A stretch of DNA of 64,000 nt, from assembly GCA_029259775.1 (NCBI GenBank), contig JAJDEN010000036.1, positions 54,448 through 118,447 of the forward strand. The letters run 5' to 3'. The stretch's first letter is position 1, and every line of letters begins with the position of its first letter. The position numbers were made by a program, and so were the translations under genes. Origin of the DNA: Planctomycetota bacterium (lineage in GTDB: Bacteria; Planctomycetota; PLA2; JAEUHO01). Positions 25,417-36,190 of the stretch are shown piece by piece. The notes beneath the pieces are model-generated. The model was given only the letters and a program-made list of their open reading frames with translations. It ran no database searches and was not told the origin of the DNA.

Positions 25417-25561
25417 GGTCGGGGCTTGTCCCCGCCCGAACGCTTGCAGCCATGTCGGGACGTACCAGGTAGGGGCGGGGCTCGTCCCCGCCCTGCGACA
25501 ACCAACGCCGTGGGCGACCACAAGGGTCGCCCCTACCACGAGGCATCGCGGCGCGATGCCT
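25417..25561. repeat. REP-like palindromic repeat cluster
   Basis: Contains a GGGG-CTTGT-CCCC unit near 25422, GGGCGGGG-CTCGT-CCCCGCCC (25473-25493) and GGGCGACC-ACAAG-GGTCGCCC (25512-25532, inverted relative to the copy at 17696). It fills the gap between the convergent lipoprotein gene and pyrG. Confidence 0.8.
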
Positions 25562-27220
25562 CTACGCGTCGGCGGCCTTATCCGCAGGCTCATCCGTAGG
25601 TACGTCCACCATGATCGGCGGGGTGCCCTGGTGGGCCAGCGCGGCGGCGACCAGCTCGCGGAAGAGCGGATGCGGACGCGTCGGCTTGCTCTTGAACTCG
25701 GGGTGGAACTGCACACCCACGAAGAACGGATGGTCCGCGATCTCGACGATCTCGACCAGGTCGCGCTCCGGGTTCGTTCCGCCGATCTTCAAGCCGCCCT
25801 CGACCAACCGGTCGCGAAACTCGTTGTTGAACTCGTAGCGGTGGCGATGGCGCTCACTCACCATCTCGTCGCCGTAGGCGGCGCGCGCCCGTGAGTCGGC
25901 TCGCAGCGCGCAGCGGTAGGCGCCCAGGCGCATCGTGCCGCCCTTCTCGAGCCCGGCTTGGTCCGGCATCAGGTCGATGACGGGGTACTGCGTGTCCTGG
26001 TCGAACTCCGTGGAGTTCGCCGCGTCCCAGCCCATCACGTTGCGCGCGTACTCGATGACCGCGCACTGCATGCCGAGGCACAGCCCGAGGAAGGGCACAG
26101 CCTTCTCGCGCGCCCAGCGGACGGTCTCGATCTTGCCTTCGATGCCGCGCTTGCCGAACCCGCCCGGGACCACGATGCCGTGGACACCTCCGAGCATCTC
26201 CTCGGCCGTGTCGGCGTTGAGCTTCTCGGAGCTCACGCGCCGGATGCGCACCTTGGCTTCCGCATCGAAGCCACCGTGGTAGAGCGCCTCGTTGACGCTC
26301 TTGTAGGCGTCACCGAGCTCGATGTACTTGCCGACCAACGCGATCTCGACCTGCGCTTTCGGGTTGCGGATGCGCTCGAGCAGCGCGTGGTAGCGATCGA
26401 GAACGAGCTCGTTGATCGGCTTGCGCAACCGCTCGAGGATTACACGATCGAGGCCCTGCTCGACGAGCATCTGCGGCAGCTCGTAGATGCTGGTCGGAAC
26501 GTCCTGCTCCTCGATGACGTGATCGCGCGGCACGTTGCAGAAGAGCGAGAGCTTCGCCCGCGCCTCTTCGGGCAGCGGACGCTCGGTACGGCAGATGAGC
26601 ACGTCCGGCAGGATGCCGATCTCACGCAGCTTCATGACCGAGTGCTGGCTCGGCTTCGTCTTGAGTTCTTCGCTCGTGTGCAGGTACGGCACGTACGTGA
26701 GGTGGGCGACCATCGCGTTGTCGCGGCCCTCGTCCACCACGAACTGGCGGATCGCCTCGAGGAACGGCAGGCCCTCGATGTCACCGACCGTGCCGCCGAG
26801 CTCGCATATCAGGAAGTCGGCATCGCCGGCACCGCGCCGGATGGCCTGCTTGATCTCGTCCGTCACGTGCGGGATGACCTGCACCGTGCGGCCCAGGTAG
26901 TCGCCGCGGCGCTCCTTCGCGATGATCGACGCGTAGATCTTGCCGCTCGTGTAGTTGCTATCCTTGCTCAGGACGGCGTTCTCGGTGAAGCGCTCGTAGT
27001 GGCCCAGGTCGAGGTCGGTCTCGGCGCCGTCCTCGGTGACGTACACCTCGCCGTGCTGGAACGGCGACATGGTGCCGGGATCGACGTTGAGGTACGGGTC
27101 GAGCTTCTGGTGCTGGACCGAGTAGCCGTGACCCTCGAGCAACAGGCCGATGGAGGCACTCGTCAGCCCCTTGCCGAGGCTGGAAAGCACGCCCCCGGTC
27201 ACGAAGATGTACTTCGTCAC
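25562..27220 (-). CDS. pyrG: CTP synthase
   Basis: 552 aa from GTG 27220 with GGAGG 8 nt upstream; the encoded start [10 protein letters not shown] is standard. It aminates UTP to CTP with glutamine and ATP. N-terminal synthetase domain: [12 protein letters not shown] and [16 protein letters not shown]-terminal class I glutaminase: G-G-F-G-K-R-G, nucleophile Cys in F-L-G-L-C-L-G-M-Q, and the H-P-E near the end. It precedes kdsB, whose enzyme uses CTP; both are on the minus strand, with kdsB 89 nt upstream. Confidence 0.96.
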   Translation of the reverse strand: MTKYIFVTGGVLSSLGKGLTSASIGLLLEGHGYSVQHQKLDPYLNVDPGTMSPFQHGEVYVTEDGAETDLDLGHYERFTENAVLSKDSNYTSGKIYASIIAKERRGDYLGRTVQVIPHVTDEIKQAIRRGAGDADFLICELGGTVGDIEGLPFLEAIRQFVVDEGRDNAMVAHLTYVPYLHTSEELKTKPSQHSVMKLREIGILPDVLICRTERPLPEEARAKLSLFCNVPRDHVIEEQDVPTSIYELPQMLVEQGLDRVILERLRKPINELVLDRYHALLERIRNPKAQVEIALVGKYIELGDAYKSVNEALYHGGFDAEAKVRIRRVSSEKLNADTAEEMLGGVHGIVVPGGFGKRGIEGKIETVRWAREKAVPFLGLCLGMQCAVIEYARNVMGWDAANSTEFDQDTQYPVIDLMPDQAGLEKGGTMRLGAYRCALRADSRARAAYGDEMVSERHRHRYEFNNEFRDRLVEGGLKIGGTNPERDLVEIVEIADHPFFVGVQFHPEFKSKPTRPHPLFRELVAAALAHQGTPPIMVDVPTDEPADKAADA

Positions 27221-27309
27221 AGTGGATCCTCCCGGGAAAAGCAAATGCTACGGGCGGCTCCGACACTCCTCCGCTTCTGCCGGGGGTGCATGCCGTCCGT
27301 TGAGTGCGC

Positions 27310-28077
27310 TCAGAGCCCCAGAGTGCCCAGGAACGCGTCGTAGTCGGCCCGGGTGTCGATCCCGAAGGCCGGCGCCGAAGCCGGCAGGACCTTGATCTGC
27401 CAGCCCGCTTCGTGGGCTCGGAGCTGCTCCAGGCTCTCCGCGACCTCGCGCGGACTGGGTTCCATGGCCGAGAACTCGAGCAGCCGCTCGCGGCGGAAGG
27501 CGTAGATCCCGACGTGGTGGAGTACCTGGCCGCCACGCGCCTTCGCCATCTCGAGGGCGCGCTGCCCGTCCCGCGTGAAGTCCAGGGCCCAGCCGTCCGG
27601 GCCGACGACCGCCTTCACGGCATGCGGATCGGACACGTGGGCGGGGTCGCCAAACGGCCAGCCGAGGGTCGCGATGTCGGCGCCCTCCTCGGCGACGGCC
27701 TGGGCCAACGCGGTCAGATCCTGGGGCGCGAACAGGGGTTCGTCGCCCTGGACGTTCACGATGACAGCCTCGCTGAGCGTAGCGGCGACCTCGGCGCAGC
27801 GGTCCGTTCCCGAGGTGTGTTCGGGGCGCGTGAGGACGGCGTCCCCGCCATGGTCGTCGAGGATCACACGCCGAATGCGCTCGTCATCGGTGACGACGAC
27901 CACCCTGGACCAACCCGATGCTTCCCGGGCGCGCTGCGCGACATGCCCGATCAGGGGCGTCCCCGACTCGGCGAGCAGCATCTTGCCCGGCAGCCGCGTG
28001 CTGGCGTAGCGCGCGGGAATGAGGATGGCGTAGCCGTCCAACGCGATGCTAGCGGACCGACGCGGAACCGGTCGCAC
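27310..28077 (-). CDS. kdsB: 3-deoxy-manno-octulosonate cytidylyltransferase
   Basis: 255 aa. It activates Kdo with CTP to CMP-Kdo for lipid A/core assembly. Motifs are I-P-A-R-Y-A-S-T-R-L-P-G-K (20-32), the H-T-S-G-T-D-R motif, N-V-Q-G-D-E-P-L with the metal Asp, and H-V-G-I-Y-A-F-R-R. The GTG at 28077 overlaps the upstream lipoprotein gene by 29 nt; a TTG at 28041 would give a more typical N-terminus, so the start is uncertain. It lies upstream of pyrG on the same strand. Confidence 0.94.
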   Translation of the reverse strand: MRPVPRRSASIALDGYAILIPARYASTRLPGKMLLAESGTPLIGHVAQRAREASGWSRVVVVTDDERIRRVILDDHGGDAVLTRPEHTSGTDRCAEVAATLSEAVIVNVQGDEPLFAPQDLTALAQAVAEEGADIATLGWPFGDPAHVSDPHAVKAVVGPDGWALDFTRDGQRALEMAKARGGQVLHHVGIYAFRRERLLEFSAMEPSPREVAESLEQLRAHEAGWQIKVLPASAPAFGIDTRADYDAFLGTLGL

Positions 28078-28762
28078 CCTGGCGCGTGACGCTCAGCGTC
28101 GGGTTCATGTTGCGCAGCACCATGATGGCCTGCTTGGCCTCGCTGTAGATGCGCGGGATCTCCTTCGTGGACGCGATGCGGCCCTGGCCGCGCATGGAGA
28201 CCAGCGAGCGGCTCTGACCGTTCTGCGTCACGGTGACGCGCCCGCGCGCGTTCTCGTTGCTCGCGAGCGCGGCATCGTGACCGCCCAGGCGCGCGTACTT
28301 GAAGTAGCCGCGATCCTTGAGCCCCGCGATCAGCCCCTCCATATGCTTGTCGGAGATGACGGCGCTGTTCGCGCCGTCGGAGCCCGCGCGACCGCTCGCG
28401 ATGGCGCGCGCGTTCGGGTGGCTGGCGTTCACGAGAACGATCAACTGCGGCGGCAGAGGACCACGGCGGCGGTAGCGGGAGTTCTCGAGCAGGTACTTCT
28501 CGTGGGCAAGCGCCTCCCAGCGAACCTCGAGGGCGGGACCGCTGGGCTTGGGCTCAGGCCGCGCCTTCGGCGGGGTCAATCCGTCGGGCGACGTACCGGT
28601 GACATCATCGAAGCCGCCGTCGGCGAAGACCTCGCCGGGCCGGCTGGGCTCCGGAGCAGGCTTGTTGGTGTCGGTGGCATCGTCGGAAGAGCAGCCGGCG
28701 AGCCCGAAGAGCGCAAGGAACAGGGCCGTCATGAGGACGGACGTCACGCGGCGGTTGGCCAT
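28049..28762 (-). CDS. Lipoprotein, unknown function
   Basis: 237 aa from ATG 28762, with GGAGG 5 nt upstream. The signal peptide ends in lipobox L-A-G-C (about residue 23). A Pro/Asp-rich linker runs to about 80, then a compact domain with L-I-V-L-V-N-A-S-H-P, V-I-S-D-K-H-M-E-G-L-I and T-V-T-Q-N-G-Q-S-R-S-L. I do not recognise the domain. It overlaps kdsB, so they are likely one transcript. Confidence 0.75.
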   Translation of the reverse strand: MANRRVTSVLMTALFLALFGLAGCSSDDATDTNKPAPEPSRPGEVFADGGFDDVTGTSPDGLTPPKARPEPKPSGPALEVRWEALAHEKYLLENSRYRRRGPLPPQLIVLVNASHPNARAIASGRAGSDGANSAVISDKHMEGLIAGLKDRGYFKYARLGGHDAALASNENARGRVTVTQNGQSRSLVSMRGQGRIASTKEIPRIYSEAKQAIMVLRNMNPTLSVTRQGATGSASVR

Positions 28763-28892
28763 TGGCACCTCCACAGTCAGCGTTGCAGGCACCGTGCCCC
28801 CGGGAGCGTCCAACGTCAAGCCCGTGTACGCGCCTTGACCCCCCTGAACCGTCGTCCTAGGCTCTTATGTGACAACCACTTGTGACGAATTC

Positions 28893-30392
28893 ATGACCAT
28901 TGAACACCCCCGCCGCCTTCTGGGCGCCTGCATCCTCCTCTTCACGCTCCTCGCGGTCCCGGCCCAGGTCGACGCCCGCGGAGGTGCTCCGACGCCCGCC
29001 GCCGAGCTGCCGCCGGGCGTCGTCGCGCAGGTCGCGGGCCGCACGCTGACGTTCGGGGGCTTCGCCTCCGCCGTCGCCAAGCAGGCCCTGCGGGAGCTCA
29101 AGCGCTTCCGCGGCGGTCCCCGCAGCGTGCTCGAGCAACTCATCGAAGAGCTCATGATCGTCCAGGAGTGCACGAAGCTCGGTATCACCGTCACGCAAGC
29201 CGACGTGGACGCCCTGTGGAAGAGCTGGGACATGCGCTTGCGGACCACGTCGGGCGGCTCGCGCACCCTCGAGGACGCGATCAAGGAGCAGCGCACGACC
29301 AAGCGCGAGTTCATCGAGCAGATGTGGCACATCCTGCGCAAGGACCGCGTCGCGGCGCACCCCAAGTACCTCGGCAAGCAACTGCCGAAGGACGAGAACT
29401 CGCGCCTCCGCCAGGTCGGCATCGTCATCGCCCAGGTGCGCGTGAAGGCCAAGATCGACTACGGCGTCGAGGCCCTCGACCTGGAGCGCCAGGGCAAGAA
29501 GGTCGTCCGGCTGCCCAAGGGCACGATCGTCCTCGTGAACGGCAAGCCCATCACGATGACCGAGTTCGGCAAGGCCCTCGTCACACGCATGCCGGGCAAC
29601 AAGGTGCGCGAGTACCTCGACAAGGAGTGCAAGACCGCGCTCATGGAGAGCAAGGACGTCAAGCTGACCAAGGCGGACCTCGACGCTGAGTTCGAGCACC
29701 TCCAGAAGCTGTGGCCGCTCGAGCGCGAGCTGCAGCGGGATGAGGTGTGGCGCACGGTGTCGTTCAAGGACCGCTTCGAGACGCAGTTCAACATGACGAT
29801 GGACGACGTCCGCAAGAGCCGCTACAGCCGCGGCCTGCTGGGCCTCGTGCGCAAGATGCGGGCCGGCGTCGCCGAGTCGGACGTGCAAGCCGAGTACATC
29901 AAGCACAAGGACGGCCGCTACGGCGCGCACATCCTCGTCTACGACATCCAGATCAAGTTCGCCCAGCGCAAGGGGCTGATGGCCCAGCAGGGCCTGCCGA
30001 GCCTGCGCGAGGCGAACAAACAAGCCAACGTGCTGAGCTCACGTCTCTCGCGCGGCGAGTCGTTCGATGCCGTCGCCAACAGCATGAACATGCAGCGCAA
30101 GCCCTGGCTTCAGGCGAAGCGCATCCGCATCTACAAGACCGACAAGGACCTCACGGTCCGTCAGCACGCCGAGCGCTTGCGCGACGGTGACGTGTCGAGC
30201 CCGTTCGAGACGCTGGCCGAGGTGCACGTGATGAAGCGCGTCGGTGTGCGTCCCGCGCGCACCCTCACCGAGGTGCGGCCGCACACACTCGAAATGGTGG
30301 CCCGTCGCAAGGCCCGCGAGTGGATCGAGACGAAGATGAAGGACCCGCAGTGGGTTCGCATCCGCTGGCCGCTGCCCCAGCGCGGCCAGTAG
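28893..30392 (+). CDS. SurA-like periplasmic chaperone / peptidyl-prolyl isomerase-like protein
   Basis: 499 aa from ATG 28893; a GTG at 28869 is an alternative. The signal peptide (R-R-L-L-G-A-C-I-L-L-F-T-L-L-A-V-P) is followed by two SurA-N-type helical modules, about 35-170 (V-L-E-Q-L-I-E-E-L-M-I-V-Q-E-C) and 210-330 (I-V-L-V-N-G-K-P-I-T-M-T-E-F-G-K). A C-terminal parvulin-like region (H-I-L-V near 355, L-S-R-G-E-S-F-D-A-V-A) ends the protein. The parvulin part is divergent, so isomerase activity is doubtful and a role in outer-membrane protein folding is more likely. Confidence 0.75.
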   Translation: MTIEHPRRLLGACILLFTLLAVPAQVDARGGAPTPAAELPPGVVAQVAGRTLTFGGFASAVAKQALRELKRFRGGPRSVLEQLIEELMIVQECTKLGITVTQADVDALWKSWDMRLRTTSGGSRTLEDAIKEQRTTKREFIEQMWHILRKDRVAAHPKYLGKQLPKDENSRLRQVGIVIAQVRVKAKIDYGVEALDLERQGKKVVRLPKGTIVLVNGKPITMTEFGKALVTRMPGNKVREYLDKECKTALMESKDVKLTKADLDAEFEHLQKLWPLERELQRDEVWRTVSFKDRFETQFNMTMDDVRKSRYSRGLLGLVRKMRAGVAESDVQAEYIKHKDGRYGAHILVYDIQIKFAQRKGLMAQQGLPSLREANKQANVLSSRLSRGESFDAVANSMNMQRKPWLQAKRIRIYKTDKDLTVRQHAERLRDGDVSSPFETLAEVHVMKRVGVRPARTLTEVRPHTLEMVARRKAREWIETKMKDPQWVRIRWPLPQRGQ

Positions 30393-30434
30393 GTCGCACG
30401 CTCCGGCCCTACGGGTGCGACGACGCGCGGACGG

Positions 30435-32048
30435 CTACCGGCTGTGTTTCGCGATCCAGGCGCGCTCGTACAGGAACAGGCCCTGCGGCACGCTGGCGAG
30501 GCCCGCGCCGTCCAGCGCCGCCTTCCCCGCGGCGACATCGCCGCGCTTGCGGGCGGCGCGGCACGCGCGCCAGGCTGCGACCGCCTTCTCGACGTCGGCC
30601 TCGTCGACACCGCGGTCGCCGCACCACCAACGGAACCAGGCCTCGGCGATGCCGTCGCGCGTGAGCCGATCGAAGGTGCCATCCGTCTCCGCGATGACGA
30701 GCTCACCCTTCGCGAACAGCGTGCCCATGTCGGCCCGGTAGGCTCGCTGGTTCCTCGCCGCCTTCACTGACAGGACCATCGGGAAGCCTTGACGATCCTT
30801 GCCGACGCGCGCCAGTTCCTCCAGCGCGTCGTACCACAGCGCGAAGGCCGGATCCTGAGCGAGGACCTTGCCCGGCGTCGGCTCCAGATCGGCGAGGAGG
30901 CCCACCCAGCAGCCCTCGAAGCCCATGCCCTTCATGCCCTGCACGCCGCGTGAGCTGGTACGGCGAAGCTCGATCGCCTCGTCGTGGAAGTACTGCGGGA
31001 AGCGCTCCAGGAAGGTGGGCGTGGCTGTCTTGATGAGGGCTTCCAGCGCCTGACGGCGCTCGGCGGCCGTGCCACTACCGTCGAGGATCGCCAACAACCG
31101 GTCTTCGATGCCCTCGGACCACGCCGTGTGCTTGGCCAGGATCAGCAGGGCGCCCATGCGAACGCGGTGATCCTTGTCGCCGAGCCCCTTGTGGACGAGC
31201 GCACGCATGCGTGTCTCGTCGACCGTGCCCTTGCACACCGCGGCCGGCCTCTCACGGAACGCCGCACGCTCCAGGACCTGCATGAAGCGCAGCCGGACGA
31301 GGTAGTCCGTGTCCTTCTCGACGACGTCAAGGAGCCCGGCCGTGCTGCCGCAATCGCCGAAGCGCTCGACGGCGCCCGCGGCGGCGATCATGAGATCGCG
31401 CTCTTCGGTGCCGTGCACGTTGGCGCGGCCGGAGCGGGCGATGAGGGGGCGGATGTCGGGCATCACCTCCTTCATCTTGATGCGCACCGCCTGCTGGATG
31501 GCGTAGACCCGCGTCATGTCGTCCTTGTTGCGCAGCCACTCGACGATGGTCTCGCGCACGCGGTAGCGCGGATCGCCGACGTACTCCTTCAGGTAGTAGT
31601 CCTTGTAGGAGAGCGCCGTCAGGATCACGGCGCGGGTGTGCAGCGAGCCGTGCTTGAGCAGCGGATTCAGCTTGGACAGACGGTTGAAGTGCTCGACCAA
31701 CAGATCGCAGCACATGCGGCGCACGGCGAAGGTGTGGTCGTCGTCCTCGACGGAGGCAAGCAACTCGTCGATGACGAGCCCCTTGTCGGCGTGTTCCTTG
31801 AGCGTGGTGATGTGCTCGGCGCGGGCGCGACCGTCGGAGGCATGCAGGCCGTTGATGGCGAGCTTGATCTCCCACTTCGGCCACCAGATCCAGACCACCG
31901 CGATGACCACCGCGACGATCGGAAGACCGATCACGAGGTAGCGGCTCCAGGGGGTGGTCGAGGCCGGCGTCTTGGCAGCGTCCGTCTCGGGGGCCACGTC
32001 GGGGGCCGGGGCGTCGATCGGCGTCTGCTCGTCGTTGCTGTCGCTCAC
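30435..32048 (-). CDS. Membrane-anchored HEAT-repeat protein
   Basis: 537 aa. An acidic cytoplasmic tail (residues 1-33) is followed by one transmembrane helix (about 37-56, Y-L-V-I-G-L-P-I-V-A-V-V-I-A-V-V-W). A large all-helical domain with HEAT units follows (D-P-R-Y-R-V-R-E-T-I-V-E-W-L, D-K-D-H-R-V-R-M-G-A-L-L-I-L-A). No catalytic motif. It resembles in plan the HEAT proteins at 1587, 5640 and 7460, pointing to lineage-specific expansion. It is divergent from the pseudouridine synthase gene. Confidence 0.85.
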   Translation of the reverse strand: MSDSNDEQTPIDAPAPDVAPETDAAKTPASTTPWSRYLVIGLPIVAVVIAVVWIWWPKWEIKLAINGLHASDGRARAEHITTLKEHADKGLVIDELLASVEDDDHTFAVRRMCCDLLVEHFNRLSKLNPLLKHGSLHTRAVILTALSYKDYYLKEYVGDPRYRVRETIVEWLRNKDDMTRVYAIQQAVRIKMKEVMPDIRPLIARSGRANVHGTEERDLMIAAAGAVERFGDCGSTAGLLDVVEKDTDYLVRLRFMQVLERAAFRERPAAVCKGTVDETRMRALVHKGLGDKDHRVRMGALLILAKHTAWSEGIEDRLLAILDGSGTAAERRQALEALIKTATPTFLERFPQYFHDEAIELRRTSSRGVQGMKGMGFEGCWVGLLADLEPTPGKVLAQDPAFALWYDALEELARVGKDRQGFPMVLSVKAARNQRAYRADMGTLFAKGELVIAETDGTFDRLTRDGIAEAWFRWWCGDRGVDEADVEKAVAAWRACRAARKRGDVAAGKAALDGAGLASVPQGLFLYERAWIAKHSR

Positions 32049-32140
32049 GTCAGTCCTCCTCGGTCACCCGAAGGGCCGGAGGGTACAACGGGGCAGCCGT
32101 CGCGCCGCCCCAGGCGCGGAACGGCGAAGGGAGCTGCCCC

Positions 32141-33121
32141 ATTCCCGGTTCCGACCCCGAAGCGGACCGTGCCGCCGAAGAAGGCCGTATCGACCTCGTC
32201 CTCCGCCCGGAGGCTCGTGGTCTGCGGCTGGACCGCGCCCTCGCGGACCGGCTCCCGGACCAGTCCCGCACCGTCGTGGCTGCCTGGATCCGGGCGGGAC
32301 GGGTCGATGTGGACGGGGCGCCTGCTGTGCCCAAGACGCGCGTCGAGGGCGGGGAGACCATCGTGGTCCGTGTGCCGCCGCCCCGCCCGACCGACCTCAC
32401 GCCGCAAGACCTGCCTCTGGAGTTGCTGTTCGAAGACGACTCGATCCTCGTCGTGCACAAGCCGACCGGCCTGGTCGTCCACCCGGGTGCCGGCCAACCC
32501 GACGGCACGCTGGCCAACGCGCTGGCCTGGCACATGAAGGGCCTGCCGGAGCTTGGGGGGTCTGATCGACCGGGCATCGTCCACCGCCTCGACAAGGAGA
32601 CCTCGGGCGTCATGGTCGTTGCACGGACGGAGGCCGCGCAGCGCAAGCTCTCCGCCGCCTTCGCCGAGCGCAAGATCCACAAGACCTACCTGGCCTGCGT
32701 GCACGGGCTCATCGCCGACGAGACCGGCAAGATCGACCAGCCCATTGGCCGCGCGCCACGCCATCGCACCAAGATGGCTGTCAGCCCCGAGAAGGGCCGC
32801 TCGGCCTTCACGGCGTGGGCCATCGAGCGGCGTCTCCCCCGCCACACGGTCGTGCGCTGCCACCCGCGCACGGGCCGCACCCACCAGATCCGCGTCCACA
32901 TGCTGCACGTGGGGCATCCGATCGTGGGCGACAAGACCTACGGCAATCACAGCTCGCCCGGCGAGAACGCCGCCCCGCGCATGCTGCTGCATGCATGGAA
33001 GATCGGTTTCCGGCACCCGCGCACCGGGGAGTCCGTCTCGTTCGAGGCACCCTTACCGCAGGATTTCCAAACCGCCCTCGAGGCGCTGGCGGCACTGGAG
33101 CCGCCGCGACGCAGGAGGTGA
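32141..33121 (+). CDS. RluD-family 23S rRNA/tRNA pseudouridine synthase, probable ATT start
   Basis: About 326 aa. The S4 RNA-binding domain needs the residues [16 protein letters not shown] encoded at 32222-32269, upstream of the first GTG (32276). Back to 32045 the frame holds no ATG, GTG or TTG, but an ATT at 32141 has AAGGGAG 7 nt upstream. The catalytic domain has H-R-L-D-K-E-T-S-G with catalytic Asp (about residue 151), [11 protein letters not shown], and G-D-x-x-Y-G. It would isomerise uridines in rRNA. The mutase gene follows with its SD inside the end of this gene. Confidence 0.85.
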   Translation: MPGSDPEADRAAEEGRIDLVLRPEARGLRLDRALADRLPDQSRTVVAAWIRAGRVDVDGAPAVPKTRVEGGETIVVRVPPPRPTDLTPQDLPLELLFEDDSILVVHKPTGLVVHPGAGQPDGTLANALAWHMKGLPELGGSDRPGIVHRLDKETSGVMVVARTEAAQRKLSAAFAERKIHKTYLACVHGLIADETGKIDQPIGRAPRHRTKMAVSPEKGRSAFTAWAIERRLPRHTVVRCHPRTGRTHQIRVHMLHVGHPIVGDKTYGNHSSPGENAAPRMLLHAWKIGFRHPRTGESVSFEAPLPQDFQTALEALAALEPPRRRR

Positions 33122-33123
33122 GC

Positions 33124-34788
<1,665 letters not shown>

Positions 34789-34841
34789 AGCCTGCTCGGG
34801 GAGGCGCGCCACGGGGCGTACACTTCCTGCGAAGGAGCCAC

Positions 34842-35567
34842 GTGAGCGACACCGACCAGCCCCCGCCGCAGGAACGCGCCGTGCCGAGGCGCCGGCTGCT
34901 CACGCGCGGCCGCCTGCTCCTTTGCCTGACCGGCGCGATCGTCGGCTTGGGCGTCTGGTGGTGGCTCGACGTCGGCAAGCACCTGTTCTTCCCCAAGAAC
35001 TGGGGCGTCGTCGCGGAGGGCAAGATCTACCGCAGCGGCCGCATCCATCGGCGCATCATCAAGGACGTGCTGAAGGACCACGGCATCCAGGTCGTGATCG
35101 ACCTCGCCGGCATGGACGACTGGGATCCGAACTTCGAGCCCGAGCGCCTGGCGGCACGCGAGCTGGGCATCACGCATCACACCTTCACGACGCTCGACGG
35201 TCGCGGTATCGGGAAGGTCGAGGACTACCTCGAGGCTTTCACGCTGCTGATGGAAGCCAAGCGCGACGGCAAGCCGATCCTCGTGCACTGCGGCGGCGGG
35301 TCCGAGCGCACCGGCGCGACGTTCGCCTGGTACCGGATGCTGCTCGATGGCTGGGACGGCCCGCGCACGTGGGAGGAATACCTCCAGTACCGCGCACGCG
35401 CCGTGAAGTCCGACGACTTGATGAACTTCGTGAACGAGAACTTCCCCCTGCTCATCGAACGGCTGAAGGCCAAGGGGCTGCTCGAGAAGGCACCGGCCAC
35501 GCTGCCCGTCTTCGGCCCCAAGGGCACGGTGCCTCTCGTCGGCCCCAAGGGCACGGTACGCAAGTGA
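34842..35567 (+). CDS. Membrane-anchored dual-specificity/tyrosine phosphatase
   Basis: 241 aa from GTG 34842, with AGGAG 5 nt upstream. One transmembrane helix (about 23-43) is followed by a DSP-like fold. The P-loop is H-C-G-G-G-S-E-R-T-G, with nucleophile C150 and R156 (C-x5-R). An upstream Asp (about 119 in L-D-G-R-G) or 87 could be the general acid. The C-terminus has a repeated G-P-K-G-T-V. It may dephosphorylate phosphotyrosine or sugar or lipid phosphates. The next gene overlaps or follows directly, and membrane glycosyltransferases come after. Confidence 0.83.
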   Translation: MSDTDQPPPQERAVPRRRLLTRGRLLLCLTGAIVGLGVWWWLDVGKHLFFPKNWGVVAEGKIYRSGRIHRRIIKDVLKDHGIQVVIDLAGMDDWDPNFEPERLAARELGITHHTFTTLDGRGIGKVEDYLEAFTLLMEAKRDGKPILVHCGGGSERTGATFAWYRMLLDGWDGPRTWEEYLQYRARAVKSDDLMNFVNENFPLLIERLKAKGLLEKAPATLPVFGPKGTVPLVGPKGTVRK

Positions 35568-35572
35568 CGACG

Positions 35573-36190
35573 ATGGCGCGCTCCCCCTGGCCGGTGCTCT
35601 GTCGCGCGCTCGTCCACCTGCTCGGCCTGTGGGTCCTCGCCCACGTGCTGCTCGTGCGCATGCCGGCGGAGGATGCCTGGGCGATCTTCGGGGAGCACGG
35701 CCGCCTCGAAAACCTGCAGGTCGCCCTGCTGGGTGTGATCCTCCTCGTCTGCGTGATGTGCGCGCTGCGCCGCCCCGTGACGCGGCCCCTTGCGACCCTG
35801 CTTGCCGGTGTGGCGGCCGCCGCGCTCGTGCGCGAGCACAACAACTGGTTCAAGGATGAGTTCGGCTCGAACGTCTGGCAGGCAGCCGCGGGTGTCCTGA
35901 TCGTCGCCTCCTGGTTCTGGACGTGGAAGGCGGGGGGACACCTGCGCGACTGCCTGGCCGATCTCACCTCGCGCCCGGCCTTCGGCTGGATGGCCGCGGG
36001 GCTCGTCGTGTTCCTCTACGGGCAGGTACTCGACGAGCGTCCCATCTGGGATCTATTGCTCGACAACGACGTGCCCTACGCAGCCCAGCGCATGGCCGAG
36101 GAGTGCGCCGAGACCGCGGCGTACTGGCTCCTCGGCGCGGGCCTGTTCGAGTGGTGGCTCGGCACGCGCCCCTCGGACGACGCCGCGTGA
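35573..36190 (+). CDS. Multi-pass membrane protein, unknown family
   Basis: 205 aa from ATG 35573; an in-frame GTG at 35564 overlaps the phosphatase stop (GTGA) and may be the true start. Five to six hydrophobic helices. Polar conserved-looking segments are F-G-E-H-G-R-L-E-N-L-Q, R-E-H-N-N-W-F-K-D-E-F and E-E-C-A-E-T-A-A-Y-W, whose acidic and His residues inside the membrane could form a site. Function unknown. It is coupled on both sides to the phosphatase and the glycosyltransferase. Confidence 0.7.
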   Translation: MARSPWPVLCRALVHLLGLWVLAHVLLVRMPAEDAWAIFGEHGRLENLQVALLGVILLVCVMCALRRPVTRPLATLLAGVAAAALVREHNNWFKDEFGSNVWQAAAGVLIVASWFWTWKAGGHLRDCLADLTSRPAFGWMAAGLVVFLYGQVLDERPIWDLLLDNDVPYAAQRMAEECAETAAYWLLGAGLFEWWLGTRPSDDAA

